Positions 17,153 through 25,810 of a stretch of DNA of 39,955 nucleotides are shown here, one piece after another. Position 1 is the stretch's first letter. Each line of letters begins with the position of its first letter. Below the pieces are notes generated by a model, which did no database searches, was not told the DNA's origin, and was given only the letters and a program-made list of their open reading frames with translations. This DNA is from Ruminococcus flavefaciens FD-1. Lineage in GTDB: Bacteria > Bacillota > Clostridia > Oscillospirales > Ruminococcaceae. The position numbers and the translations under genes were made by a program. The DNA lies in contig ACOK01000005.1 in assembly GCA_000174895.1 (NCBI GenBank), positions 11,332 to 51,286 on the forward strand. Reading direction: 5' to 3'.

Positions 17153-18186
17153 AGAATTTTCCTTTCAAAATCAAGATATATCGGAATTTCCGCAGCAGCA
17201 ACCGCCACTCCTCCGCCTGACTTTTTCCTGATGACAAGCTGTCCGCCGCTGCACAGTACTGCACTTCGCTCGCAGATATTGTCAGCGCCGACAGTCTCCA
17301 GTACAAAAGAAGAGCTTTCAAATTCGCCCTCTGCTTTCATCAGTTCATCAGCGGTGTAGGTTCGCAGTGGTATACTGTGAAAATGGCAGAATTCATTTAT
17401 ACACTGCTCGTCTGCTTTTATATTGATCGTTGCAGCTGTGCATATCCTTGCAGTATCGAGCCCGGCTTCTGAAAAAGCGCAATTTATCGCATTTTCTATG
17501 GCCTCTACAGATGTTCTGCGTTTACATCCTATGCCTACGACTATGTTTTTCGGAACAAGAGTCAGAGTTACGGGAAAAGGCCTCAGCGATTCATCAGTAC
17601 AAACTGCCACTCCCGTTCTTGTTTGATTATTTTCCGTTAATTCATCCGGAAGTTCCGAGTGGGAATATTCTGTATAGAATCCGCATTTTTCGCCGTCTAC
17701 AAGTGCGGCTGCCACATCTTTTGCCGCAGTCATATCAGTGATGAGAAGTCCGTTTGCCGATGCAAAACAGTCGGGAGAAAAAAGCTTTCCGGTATCTGTG
17801 GCAGTCGTCACAGCGGCAACAGCTCCCAGTTTTCCGGCAATTATCTCTGCAAACCTGTTTGCACCGCCGATATGTCCCGACAGCACGGGGATAACGAATC
17901 TCCCCTTTTCGTCAATGACTATTACCGCAGGATCAGTGGTTTTTGAGCGGATAAACGGGGCGATCGCTCTTACGGCGATACCACAGGCACACACAAAGAT
18001 CAAAGCATCCATTTTACGGAATATATCGCCGACAAGCGACGAAACACTCCCGAATTCTGCTGCATCACCGTCTGTGTGTGTTGCAAAGCAATAGCGCTGA
18101 ACATCCGCTAAGTCCGAAAAAGATTTTTTTATCTCAGCGGATAAAACTCTGCCGTTTTCAGTAAGAGAAATTACAGCTGCTTTCAT
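17149..18186 (-). CDS. cbiG: Cobalt-precorrin-5A hydrolase CbiG
   Basis: CbiG opens the delta-lactone of cobalt-precorrin-5A and releases the C-20 carbon as acetaldehyde, a step unique to the anaerobic route. The N-terminal and middle regions have FVCACGIAVRAIAPFI, KTTDPAVIVIDEKGRFVIPVLSGHIGGAN (motif spread) and ATDTGKLFSPD. The C-terminal CbiG domain has VVGIGCKRRTSVEAIE and a Gly-rich terminal part. The 345-residue length is normal. Its presence, with CbiD and CbiJ, shows the oxygen-independent pathway. Confidence 0.95.
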   Translation of the reverse strand: MKAAVISLTENGRVLSAEIKKSFSDLADVQRYCFATHTDGDAAEFGSVSSLVGDIFRKMDALIFVCACGIAVRAIAPFIRSKTTDPAVIVIDEKGRFVIPVLSGHIGGANRFAEIIAGKLGAVAAVTTATDTGKLFSPDCFASANGLLITDMTAAKDVAAALVDGEKCGFYTEYSHSELPDELTENNQTRTGVAVCTDESLRPFPVTLTLVPKNIVVGIGCKRRTSVEAIENAINCAFSEAGLDTARICTAATINIKADEQCINEFCHFHSIPLRTYTADELMKAEGEFESSSFVLETVGADNICERSAVLCSGGQLVIRKKSGGGVAVAAAEIPIYLDFERKIL

Positions 18187-18938
18187 TACTCCGCCTTTCT
18201 GAATTCGGTCTCAAAGGTTTTATCGTACAGCTTTGACAGAGCATAATCGTCTCCGAGGAAGTCACCGACAGTGATGAGAGCGGTTTTTCTGATGCCGTTT
18301 TTTTCGGCTGTTTCTGCAAGCTGAGCAACAGTACAACGCATTATTTTTTCGTCTTTCCAGCTTGCCTTATAAACGATAGCCGCAGGAGAATCAGGTGAAT
18401 AACCGCCGCTTATAAGCCGTTCCGACAACTCTTTAAGCATCCCTGTACTCAGGAATATCACCATTGTTGCATGATGAGCGGCAAGACTTTCGATGGATTC
18501 TTTTTCGGGTACAGGAGTACGCCCTGCCATTCGTGTGATAATGACAGTCTGCGAAACCTCGGGAAGAGTGTACTCAGCTTTCAGTGCCGCAGCTGCACCG
18601 CAGAATGAGCTCACTCCCGGGCAGACATTGTAATCTATGCCAAGCTTGTCAAGCCTGTCCATCTGCTCCCGTATTGCTCCGTAAACCGAGGGATCGCCTG
18701 TATGAAGACGCACGATTTTCTTGCCGTCAGCTTCAGCTTTTACCATGACGGAAATTACCTGATTGAGGTCCATATATGCGCTGTTATGCACCTCACAGCT
18801 TTCCTTTGCAAAGCCGAGAAGTTCGGGATTGACCAGCGAACCAGCATAAATAATAACGTCCGCTTCTTCGATCAGACGTTTTCCCCTCAGAGTTATAAGG
18901 TCAGCCGCACCGCAGCCTGCACCGACAAAATCAACCAT
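18186..18938 (-). CDS. cbiF: Cobalt-precorrin-4 C11-methyltransferase CbiF
   Basis: CbiF transfers a methyl group from SAM to C-11. The 250 residues carry FVGAGCGAADLITLRG at the N-terminus, the characteristic VIIYAGSLVNPELL, VRLHTGDPSVYGAIREQ, and CPGVSSFCGAAAAL. TRMAGRTPVPEKESI is typical of CbiF/CobM. ATG 18938 has CGGAGG upstream and overlaps the end of the cbiD frame by eight bases. Confidence 0.96.
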   Translation of the reverse strand: MVDFVGAGCGAADLITLRGKRLIEEADVIIYAGSLVNPELLGFAKESCEVHNSAYMDLNQVISVMVKAEADGKKIVRLHTGDPSVYGAIREQMDRLDKLGIDYNVCPGVSSFCGAAAALKAEYTLPEVSQTVIITRMAGRTPVPEKESIESLAAHHATMVIFLSTGMLKELSERLISGGYSPDSPAAIVYKASWKDEKIMRCTVAQLAETAEKNGIRKTALITVGDFLGDDYALSKLYDKTFETEFRKAE

Positions 18939-19527
18939 TACTTTCCTCCGAAATTAAATTGATTAGATGATCTGCTGCTCCGTTTTTCAGCAGAAAGGGA
19001 TGCTTATACGAAAACACCACCGAACCAACTGTAAGTGCTTCCTTTGCTCTTTGATCAAGATGAAAGGCAATGCGCCTGCCAAGAATATCAAGCAGCTGTG
19101 AATATTTCTCTTCGCCTGCTTCAAGAATAATATCAAGCGCCGCATCCACAGTTACGCAGTCAGCCACTCTTTTAAGGATGCCGCCGTCTATTCCAGCAAG
19201 AACTCCGCAGGTTATGATCGTTTCCATTCTGCCGTCAGCCATGGAAGAATGAGTATTCATTATACCTGCCCCGACCTTGACCATTTTGCCTATGTGCCCG
19301 ACTATGAGAATTCCGTCAAATCCCAGTTCTGCGGCAATATCCACAGACTCTCCGATAAAATTGCTGCACTGAACGCTTCTGTCAAGGGAGAGTCCGAGTC
19401 CTTCCTCCACAAAGCTGCCGCTGTAGTTTCCAAGGTTAACCAGCAGGTATCTGTCGCCTGCCGCTTTGCGTATTTTCGCTTCAACACGGATAGTTTCCAC
19501 AAGAGCGGAATTGCTCCATGGGTTCAA
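18931..19527 (-). CDS. cbiD: CbiD C-terminal part (downstream frame of a frameshifted cbiD)
   Basis: This frame holds the second half of cobalt-precorrin-5B C1-methyltransferase: SNSALVETIRVEAKIRK continues directly from GTTGIIEPM of the upstream frame, and YLLVNLGNYSGSFVEEGLGL, GFDGILIVGHIGKMVKVGAGIMNTHSSMADGR and later segments match CbiD in order (given here only as landmarks). The open frame can be read from TTG 19527, but no ribosome site precedes it, so independent translation looks unlikely. Removing one of the two C at 19516-19517 (plus strand) joins both halves into one protein of normal size. Confidence 0.85.
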   Translation of the reverse strand: MNPWSNSALVETIRVEAKIRKAAGDRYLLVNLGNYSGSFVEEGLGLSLDRSVQCSNFIGESVDIAAELGFDGILIVGHIGKMVKVGAGIMNTHSSMADGRMETIITCGVLAGIDGGILKRVADCVTVDAALDIILEAGEEKYSQLLDILGRRIAFHLDQRAKEALTVGSVVFSYKHPFLLKNGAADHLINLISEESNG

Positions 19528-20074
19528 TGATGCCCGTCGTGCCGATAACTGAAATGCCGCCTTCTATGCCCATTCTCGGATTAAAAGTCTTATGTGCAAT
19601 AGCTTCACCCTCGGGAATGGATATCTCTATGCGGAATCCGCCCTTGTAATCGTGTTCCTCAGCAGCTTCCGAAACAGCCTGAAGTATCATTTTTCTTGGA
19701 ACGGAATTGATAGCCGCCTCACCAACGGGCTGATCGAGACCGGCTTTTGTAACAAGTCCTATCCCTTTTCCGCCTGTAATGATATTTTCAGCCGAACGGC
19801 ATACCTTTGCGTAAACTCTGATACCATTGGTTATGTCAGGATCATCGCCGCTGTCCTTGATTATACAGCATGACACTTCATTTTCAGTGATAATCGTTTC
19901 GTTTACTTCAAGATACAGCCTTATCCCTTTGGGCGTCATAATTGTGACTGTGGGTACTGCCTTTCCTGTCAGCAGCATCTGTGCCGCCGCCTTAGCCGCC
20001 GCAGCCGCACACGAACCCGTTGTGTAGCCGCATCTCAGTTTCTGTGCTCCTCTGTATATGTATTCCTCAAGCAT
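19481..20074 (-). CDS. cbiD: CbiD N-terminal part, frameshifted
   Basis: CbiD methylates C-1 of cobalt-precorrin-5B. The N-terminal half is intact: LRCGYTTGSCAAAAAKAA, VTIMTPKG, CIIKDSGDDPDITNG, GLVTKAGLDQPVGEAAINSVPR and ISVIGTTGIIEPM. After EPM the frame leaves the family pattern and runs 11 more residues to a stop (EQFRSCGNYPC), while the true continuation lies in the other frame. Start chosen at ATG 20074, seven bases after CGGAG and overlapping the cbiL stop; an earlier ATG at 20080 sits too close to that site. CbiD usually has about 360-380 residues; the repaired gene would fit. Confidence 0.88.
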   Translation of the reverse strand: MLEEYIYRGAQKLRCGYTTGSCAAAAAKAAAQMLLTGKAVPTVTIMTPKGIRLYLEVNETIITENEVSCCIIKDSGDDPDITNGIRVYAKVCRSAENIITGGKGIGLVTKAGLDQPVGEAAINSVPRKMILQAVSEAAEEHDYKGGFRIEISIPEGEAIAHKTFNPRMGIEGGISVIGTTGIIEPMEQFRSCGNYPC

Positions 20075-20747
20075 TGTCATTCTCCGAAATAAACACCGTA
20101 AAATAGCCTGTTTCTTCGCTGCTCACATCACATGTGAGCTTTTCATCGGGAAGTCCCACATTTTCTGCCGCCCACACTCTCTGTCCGTTTTCCGCAAGCA
20201 GGCGTAAAAGTTCAGCCGAATTTCGTCCGCTTTTCATGATTACTTTTTTGCCGCTGCGTCCTGCAAGTCCGGGGAGTTCCTCACTGCTGTAAGGAATGAC
20301 AGTCAGCACTTCCGAACCGCTTGCAAGTGAAATACCGAGAGCCGCTGCAGCCGCACAGAAGCTTGTTACACCTGCTATACGTTCAACGGTAAATCCCCTG
20401 ACGGTGACAATATCCGCAATGGCTGAGAATGTGGAGTACACAGAGATGTCTCCCAGACAAAGCATAGCACAGTCACCTTTTTCCAGTTCACTGGATATCT
20501 TATCCGCAATGCGGCAGTAATTTTCGTTTATCAGCTGAGCATCAGATGACATGGGAAAATCAGCGTATATCAGCTTTTTACCGCTCATATCCACGCATTG
20601 TTCTGCAATGGACAGCGCAAGGGTATTTTCGCCTTTGGTTCTCGGTATAAATACAGTTCCGCATTTTTCCAGACACCGCACCGCTTTGAGCGTCATCAGC
20701 TCAGGATCTCCGGGGCCTGTACTCACGCCGTAGAGAATGCCTGACAT
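20067..20747 (-). CDS. cbiL: Cobalt-precorrin-2 C20-methyltransferase CbiL
   Basis: CbiL adds the C-20 methyl group and is the first corrin-committed step coded here. The 226-residue protein has YGVSTGPGDPELMTLKAVR at the N-terminus, a segment characteristic of CbiL/CobI, then MLCLGDISVYSTFSAI and AGVTSFCAAAAALG. GTG 20753 is a possible start, but I chose ATG 20747, eight bases after AAAGGA and sharing one base with the ksgA stop (TGATG). The C-terminus resembles other tetrapyrrole methylases only loosely. Confidence 0.94.
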   Translation of the reverse strand: MSGILYGVSTGPGDPELMTLKAVRCLEKCGTVFIPRTKGENTLALSIAEQCVDMSGKKLIYADFPMSSDAQLINENYCRIADKISSELEKGDCAMLCLGDISVYSTFSAIADIVTVRGFTVERIAGVTSFCAAAAALGISLASGSEVLTVIPYSSEELPGLAGRSGKKVIMKSGRNSAELLRLLAENGQRVWAAENVGLPDEKLTCDVSSEETGYFTVFISENDNA

Positions 20748-21604
20748 CAGCACTGTCCTTTCATTTCAAGTGCAAATGCTATGAGCTGATCCATATCAAG
20801 GGATTCTATTCTTGCAGTTTCGGGAAGTCCCACTGCTTTAAGCGCAGAGTACACCTTCTCTTTCGGAATCCCCATAAGCGAAGAAACAGCGTTTGCCGCA
20901 GTCTTCCGGCGCTGTGAGAATCCGCTTTTCACTACCTTGAAGAAGAACTTCTCATCTTCTTCGCTTAGTCTGTGCTCACTGTGCAGGTCTATTCTTATGA
21001 CCGCAGAATCCACATTAGGCGCAGGCATAAAGCTTCCTCTTGAAACATTGAAAAGGCTTTTGACCGTTCCGTAGTAATTGACACCAACAGTTATAGCGCC
21101 CGAATCTCTTGTACCGACTTTTGCACAAAGGCGCTGTGCTGCCTCTTTCTGGACCATAACGGTAATTGAATCGATAGGAAGCTTGCTTTCGAGAAGAAGC
21201 ATGATAACGGGAGATGTTATGTAGTACGGAAGATTCGCACAGACCGCTGTGTGAAGTCCCTGAAATTCCTCGGCTATCAGCTTCTGAAGATCGCATTTCA
21301 TAATGTCTTCATTGAATATTTTTATGTTGTCGAAGTCACTGAGAGTTTCCTCCAGTATCGGAAGCAGACGTGTATCTATCTCGACAGCGCATACCTTATC
21401 TGCACGTTTTGCCAGTTCAGCTGTGAGAACTCCGATACCTGTGCCTATCTCCAACACTCCATAGCCTGCCTGAGCATTGCCCATTTCGGCTATTTTAGGG
21501 CATATATCGGGATTGATGATGAAATTCTGTCCCAGCCCCTTTGAGAAGCTGAAACCGTGTCTTTCGAGAATATCCCTTACTGTATTTATGTTGGTCAGAT
21601 TCAT
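20747..21604 (-). CDS. ksgA: 16S rRNA dimethyladenosine transferase KsgA (RsmA)
   Basis: KsgA dimethylates two adjacent adenosines in helix 45 of 16S rRNA late in small-subunit assembly. The 285 residues show FSKGLGQNFIINPDI, the SAM motif LEIGTGIGVLTAELAKRA, VCAVEIDTRLLPIL and the catalytic motif NLPYYITSPV, then RRKTAANAVSSL in the C-terminal domain. It has no role in cobalamin synthesis, but its stop shares one base with the cbiL start, so the two are almost surely on one transcript. Confidence 0.96.
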   Translation of the reverse strand: MNLTNINTVRDILERHGFSFSKGLGQNFIINPDICPKIAEMGNAQAGYGVLEIGTGIGVLTAELAKRADKVCAVEIDTRLLPILEETLSDFDNIKIFNEDIMKCDLQKLIAEEFQGLHTAVCANLPYYITSPVIMLLLESKLPIDSITVMVQKEAAQRLCAKVGTRDSGAITVGVNYYGTVKSLFNVSRGSFMPAPNVDSAVIRIDLHSEHRLSEEDEKFFFKVVKSGFSQRRKTAANAVSSLMGIPKEKVYSALKAVGLPETARIESLDMDQLIAFALEMKGQC

Positions 21605-21607
21605 TTA

Positions 21608-21877
21608 TTATCCCTCTACCTTATGACGTTCTTTTTCGGAAAATTCCTTCTGCTTTGCATCATTCAGCTTGTCCATATCATTTACAAGATAATCAGCCGA
21701 ACGATAAGCTCTCTGGAAATCCGTATCACTGAAATAAACTTTAAGGTCTGCATACTCACCGTCAAGTACGATATCCAGACCGCAGATCTGCCTGCCTCTG
21801 TACTTATTACGTGCGTAAGCTATGTACTCATCAAGCTCACGTCTGTCAAGTTCTCCGCCAATTACATTGATCTTCAT
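21608..21877 (-). CDS. Small conserved-looking protein of unknown function
   Basis: An 89-residue protein with a good ribosome site (GGAGGCGG) and ATG at 21877, three bases before ksgA. It starts MKINVIGGELDRRELDEYI, has a likely beta-alpha-beta pattern, one cysteine, and a charged tail with YLVNDMDKLNDAKQKEF. The tail loosely recalls the last residues of anaerobic ribonucleotide reductase NrdD, and I recall short clostridial proteins carrying that label. It has no glycyl-radical or zinc-site motif, so an enzyme role is not supported. Confidence 0.7.
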   Translation of the reverse strand: MKINVIGGELDRRELDEYIAYARNKYRGRQICGLDIVLDGEYADLKVYFSDTDFQRAYRSADYLVNDMDKLNDAKQKEFSEKERHKVEG

Positions 21878-21897
21878 ATTATTCCGCCTCCTGATTA

Positions 21898-23484
21898 TTA
21901 TTTGCCTATAATTTCATCTATAACACATTCCGCACATTTCATGCCGTCAACTGCTGCCGAAACAATACCTCCTGCATATCCTGCGCCCTCACCGCACGGG
22001 AAAAGACCTTTCAGCGATAATGACTGCAAGTCCTCGCCTCTGTTGATGCGGACAGGCGAACTGCTTCTGCTTTCAACTCCCGTAAGCACAGCTGACGGCG
22101 AATCAAAGCCTTTTATCTTCTTACCCATTTCAGGGATACCGAGTTTAAGTGTATCGCAAACGAATCCGGGAAGATATTCCGAAACATGAGCCTTTTTTAC
22201 TCCGGGACGATAGGATGGTTCGACCGAATCGCCCTCATCGGAAGTACCGAGAAGTTCTCCCACAGTCATAACGGGAGCGCTGTAGTCAGAGCCGCCTGCC
22301 CTGAATGCTTTTTCTTCGATATCACGCTGAAGAAACATACCTGCCAGAGGATGATCGCTTTCCAGATCGGAAGTGTCCACATTCACAAGAAGTGCACTGT
22401 TGGAGTTTTGGGCATCACGGGCAAAACAGCTCATGCCGTTTACCGCAAGCCTTCCGCTTTCCGATGAAGCCGCAACCACTTCTCCTCCGGGACACATACA
22501 GAAAGTGTATAGAGTTTTTCCGTTGGGGAGATGTATTGCCAGCTTGTAGTCAGCCGCTTTAAGTGCGGGATGGCCCGCAAATCCTCCGTACATAGCCTTA
22601 TCGATAAATTTGCGTGGATGTTCGATCCTTACTCCTACTGCAAAATTCTTCTGTGAAAGATCATAATTCTTCTTGTACAGCATCTCAAAAACATCTCTTG
22701 CGCTGTGTCCTGTGGCAAGAATCACATTGCTCGTATCTATGGAATGAACTCCGTTTCTGTCCTTATACTGTACAACTGAAATATGCCCGTTTTTTTCGGT
22801 AAATCCGCAGAATCTCGCTCCGAATCTTACTTCACCGCCAAGAGAGATGACACGTTCACGAAGCTGCTTCACCACAAGCCTCAGCTTATCGGTGCCGATA
22901 TGCGGCTTTGCCAGATACAGTATCTCATCAGGAGCGCCGAACTCCACAAACTTGCGGAGGATCCAGCTTATTCGCCTGTCCTTGATACCCGTGGTAAGCT
23001 TACCGTCCGAGAATGTACCTGCGCCGCCCTCGCCGAACTGAATGTTGTTTTCAGTGTCAAGTCTGCCTGTACTGCGGAATTCGTCTACAGCTGCACATCG
23101 TGAATCCACATCTCCGCCTCGCTCAAGGACGATCGGTCTTGCGCCTGACATTGCCAGCACCAGCGCCGCAAACATTCCCGCAGGGCCAAATCCCACAATA
23201 ACAGGGCGTTCACTGTCTATGGGGACGAACTTCACTTCGTATTTCTCATGCTTTACCGCTGACGCATTTTTCAGTATCTTCAGAAGCTTATCCTCGTTCT
23301 TTGCTTCGATATCAACAGAGATAATGAAGTGCACGTCCGATTTTTTTCTTGCATCTACGGATTTTTTTGAGAGCACTGCTTTTTTTATCTTATCCCTCGG
23401 TATTTTCAGCTTTTTCGATGCAATGCCTGCTATGTCTGAAAAGTCCGCATCAAGGGGAACTCTTATATTTCCGACTCTAATCAT
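21898..23484 (-). CDS. FAD-dependent oxidoreductase (COG2509-like)
   Basis: A 528-residue flavoprotein of the NAD(FAD)-dependent dehydrogenase type. Residues 1-90 form a small N-terminal domain. The FAD-binding Rossmann motif PVIVGFGPAGMFAALVLAMSG follows near residue 95 (landmark within it: GFGPAG), then LERGGDVDSR, FGEGGAGTFSDGKLTTG, and LATGHSARDVFEML. PCGEGAGYAGGIVSAAVDG near the C-terminus is the second FAD contact region. ATG 23484 has AAAGGA upstream. The substrate is unknown. It lies four bases from another FAD oxidoreductase gene. Confidence 0.88.
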   Translation of the reverse strand: MIRVGNIRVPLDADFSDIAGIASKKLKIPRDKIKKAVLSKKSVDARKKSDVHFIISVDIEAKNEDKLLKILKNASAVKHEKYEVKFVPIDSERPVIVGFGPAGMFAALVLAMSGARPIVLERGGDVDSRCAAVDEFRSTGRLDTENNIQFGEGGAGTFSDGKLTTGIKDRRISWILRKFVEFGAPDEILYLAKPHIGTDKLRLVVKQLRERVISLGGEVRFGARFCGFTEKNGHISVVQYKDRNGVHSIDTSNVILATGHSARDVFEMLYKKNYDLSQKNFAVGVRIEHPRKFIDKAMYGGFAGHPALKAADYKLAIHLPNGKTLYTFCMCPGGEVVAASSESGRLAVNGMSCFARDAQNSNSALLVNVDTSDLESDHPLAGMFLQRDIEEKAFRAGGSDYSAPVMTVGELLGTSDEGDSVEPSYRPGVKKAHVSEYLPGFVCDTLKLGIPEMGKKIKGFDSPSAVLTGVESRSSSPVRINRGEDLQSLSLKGLFPCGEGAGYAGGIVSAAVDGMKCAECVIDEIIGK

Positions 23485-23488
23485 CTGA

Positions 23489-24721
23489 TCATCCTTTCAG
23501 CGACAGCGCACAGTTTCTGCCTGCCCATATACCCGAGGACCATGCCCATTGTAGATTGTAGCCTCCGCAGTCACCTGCAACGTCGAGGATCTCACCGCAG
23601 AGATACATTCCTTTGTACTTCAAAGTTTCAAGCTTGCCGTTTACACATTCAGCCGTGATACCACCCATAGTAACCTGTGCATTCTGCCATGGCGAACAAC
23701 CCGTAACTTCAAATTCAAGGGATTTTATCAGGCTGGCAATGCGCCGTATCTCGCCGTTTTTGAGGCTTTTTATCTTATCATCAAGACTTCTTCCGACTGC
23801 TTTTTTTACAAGATATATCGCCAGATTTTTAACGAATATGCCTGTCAGGAATTCTTCAAGAGGATAGTCTCCCCTGTCAATACGTACATTATCAGCAAGA
23901 TATTCATACAGGTCACTTTCAGTTATCTGCTGAAACAGATCGGTACGGAGAGTGAGACGTCCCTCATACTGCTGAAAGAGATATGCCATATTGAAAACAC
24001 ATATACCCGAGAGATTATTCTCGTTGAACTGTATCTCACCTGCTTCTTTTCGCAGAAGTTTACCATCTGAAAATGCTGAAACTTCGCCTTTTATCCTGAC
24101 ACCTTTAAGTCCCTTCACGCTTTCGGGAGCAACTCTTAGAGGAGCAACTGCGGGGCATATCTTAGCGCTGTTCAGCCCCATATCCCTGAGAAGTCTCAGC
24201 ATTCCGCCGTCAGTGCCGAAAGCAGGCCCTGCATATCCTCCGCAGGCGATGATCACACGTCTGCACTCCACTTCACCGTTTTTGGAATAAAGCTTGTACC
24301 CATTCTTTATCCTGCCGATCTTAGTAACATCAAAATCACAGCGCTCCTCGATGCCGAGAGACTGCATCTTCAGCCTGACAGCGCTGAGAACAGTGTTAGC
24401 GCTGTTGCTTCTCGGATATAGTCCGCCGTTGCGCCCCTCGCTTCCGGTGACACACAGCACTCCATAAGTATCACGGAAGTAGTTCATAGCATCGGGAGTT
24501 TTGCTGATTATCTCCATTGCATCTATTGAGCCGTGGTAATTTCCGGATGTGATATTTGTATTGCTCAGATTACATTTGCCGTTTCCCGTAGCCGCAAGCT
24601 TTTTGCCGGAACGGAACATCTTTTCAAGTATGATCACGCTAAGCTGACCGTCCGTCTGCTTTGCTGAAACTGCCGCCGCAAATCCCGAAGCTCCGCCTCC
24701 GATAACTGCTATATCATACAT
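23489..24721 (-). CDS. HI0933/BaiN-type FAD-binding oxidoreductase
   Basis: A 410-residue protein of the HI0933-like flavoprotein family. The N-terminus YDIAVIGGGASGFAAAVSA is a Rossmann FAD site. Family segments KKLAATGNGKCNLSNTN and YPRSNSANTVLSAV follow, then IIACGGYAGPAFGTDG and, at the C-terminus, YLCGEILDVAGDCGGYNLQWA. Members are often named aminoacetone oxidase or BaiN, but the reaction here cannot be assigned. The gene starts three bases after the MscS stop and precedes the COG2509-like gene, so the two flavoproteins are probably co-expressed. Confidence 0.9.
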   Translation of the reverse strand: MYDIAVIGGGASGFAAAVSAKQTDGQLSVIILEKMFRSGKKLAATGNGKCNLSNTNITSGNYHGSIDAMEIISKTPDAMNYFRDTYGVLCVTGSEGRNGGLYPRSNSANTVLSAVRLKMQSLGIEERCDFDVTKIGRIKNGYKLYSKNGEVECRRVIIACGGYAGPAFGTDGGMLRLLRDMGLNSAKICPAVAPLRVAPESVKGLKGVRIKGEVSAFSDGKLLRKEAGEIQFNENNLSGICVFNMAYLFQQYEGRLTLRTDLFQQITESDLYEYLADNVRIDRGDYPLEEFLTGIFVKNLAIYLVKKAVGRSLDDKIKSLKNGEIRRIASLIKSLEFEVTGCSPWQNAQVTMGGITAECVNGKLETLKYKGMYLCGEILDVAGDCGGYNLQWAWSSGIWAGRNCALSLKG

Positions 24722-24724
24722 ATG

Positions 24725-25615
24725 TCAATTTCCTTCCTTTTTGCCGCTGATATGCACATCGACCTGATTGAACGGAATAACAACTCCGTTTTCAGCGAAT
24801 GTTTTTCTGACATTTTCAAGCATATCGTATCTTGCAGAAAAATAATCCTCATTTTTCACCCATACAAGAGTATCGATAGAGACCGAGTTCTCCTTATGTG
24901 CACCCATTCTTACAACAGGTGCGGGGTCTTTCAGTATAAGTTTATGTGCAGCGATAACTTCAAGAATAGCTGCTCTCGCCTTATCGTAGTCCGAATCATA
25001 GCTGATTTCAAATGCAAGATCGATACGGCGTGTGGGAGTTTCGGTATAATTCACTATCTTGGCCTCAGAGACCTTGCCGTTAGGAATAAACACTGTCTTT
25101 CCGTCGAATGTCATGATCTTGGTATAAAGGATACCGATAGTCCTGACTATGCCCACCGAATCGTCGATCTCGATAATATCGCCTGATGAAAACGGCTTGG
25201 AAAACAGGATTATGAATCCGCCGCAGAGGTTTGAAAGGCAGTTCTGTAATGCAAGGCTGACTGCCAGTCCTGCCGCACCGAGAACAGTCAATATCGATGA
25301 CATAGGCACTTTCAGGAACGAAAGCACCATTACGATGACGACTACATAAAGCAGTATCTTTATCAGTGAAATGAGAAAATTCTTAGCGGCGTGGTCAACG
25401 TTTGAACGTGAAAGCGCCTTGCCTGTTATCTTAGTGATCAGTTTTGATATGAGAATGCCGATGATCAGCATAAAAAGTGCAATGACGAATGATGGCATCG
25501 CAGCCTTTATCATGTCGCCCATATCTGCAACAAATCCTGAAGCCTTCTCGACCTGATCTTCTATTGCCTCAGCAGTATCATTTGCAGCAAGACTTGTGAT
25601 TAAATTATTAAGCAT
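24725..25615 (-). CDS. MscS family small-conductance mechanosensitive channel
   Basis: The 296-residue protein has three N-terminal membrane helices and the MscS core: VLGAAGLAVSLALQN in the pore helix, GGFIILFSKPFSSGDIIEI, then IGILYTKIMTFDGKTVFIPNG and a cytoplasmic beta domain. It should release solutes under osmotic downshock. I chose ATG 25615 because GGAG lies nine bases upstream; the earlier ATG at 25630 has no ribosome site and contains that GGAG. It is the first gene after the promoter at 25646-25674 and so leads the long leftward unit. Confidence 0.92.
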   Translation of the reverse strand: MLNNLITSLAANDTAEAIEDQVEKASGFVADMGDMIKAAMPSFVIALFMLIIGILISKLITKITGKALSRSNVDHAAKNFLISLIKILLYVVVIVMVLSFLKVPMSSILTVLGAAGLAVSLALQNCLSNLCGGFIILFSKPFSSGDIIEIDDSVGIVRTIGILYTKIMTFDGKTVFIPNGKVSEAKIVNYTETPTRRIDLAFEISYDSDYDKARAAILEVIAAHKLILKDPAPVVRMGAHKENSVSIDTLVWVKNEDYFSARYDMLENVRKTFAENGVVIPFNQVDVHISGKKEGN

Positions 25616-25645
25616 AATTTTCAACTCCATAATATACTATTATAT

Positions 25646-25674
25646 ATTATAGCAGATTGAAGCGTAAAGGTCAA
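25646..25674 (-). promoter_or_regulatory. Sigma-A promoter for the MscS-to-DUF2130 run
   Basis: On the minus strand TTGACC (25674-25669), 17 bases, TATAAT (25651-25646). Both boxes and the spacing are near consensus. Transcription would start near 25639 and give a short leader before MscS. No comparable promoter was seen in the tiny gaps further along the run, but promoters inside coding sequence were not excluded. Confidence 0.75.
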
Positions 25675-25810
25675 TATTTTGTCAAGTTATTATCACAATA
25701 AAAAGAAAAAGGCAGCATACTTAACCGCTGTACACATAAAGAAGTTTTTACGTATTATTGAGGCATACCTTTTGAAGAAGATTTTTCTCGAACTCTTCCC
25801 AAGACTATTA

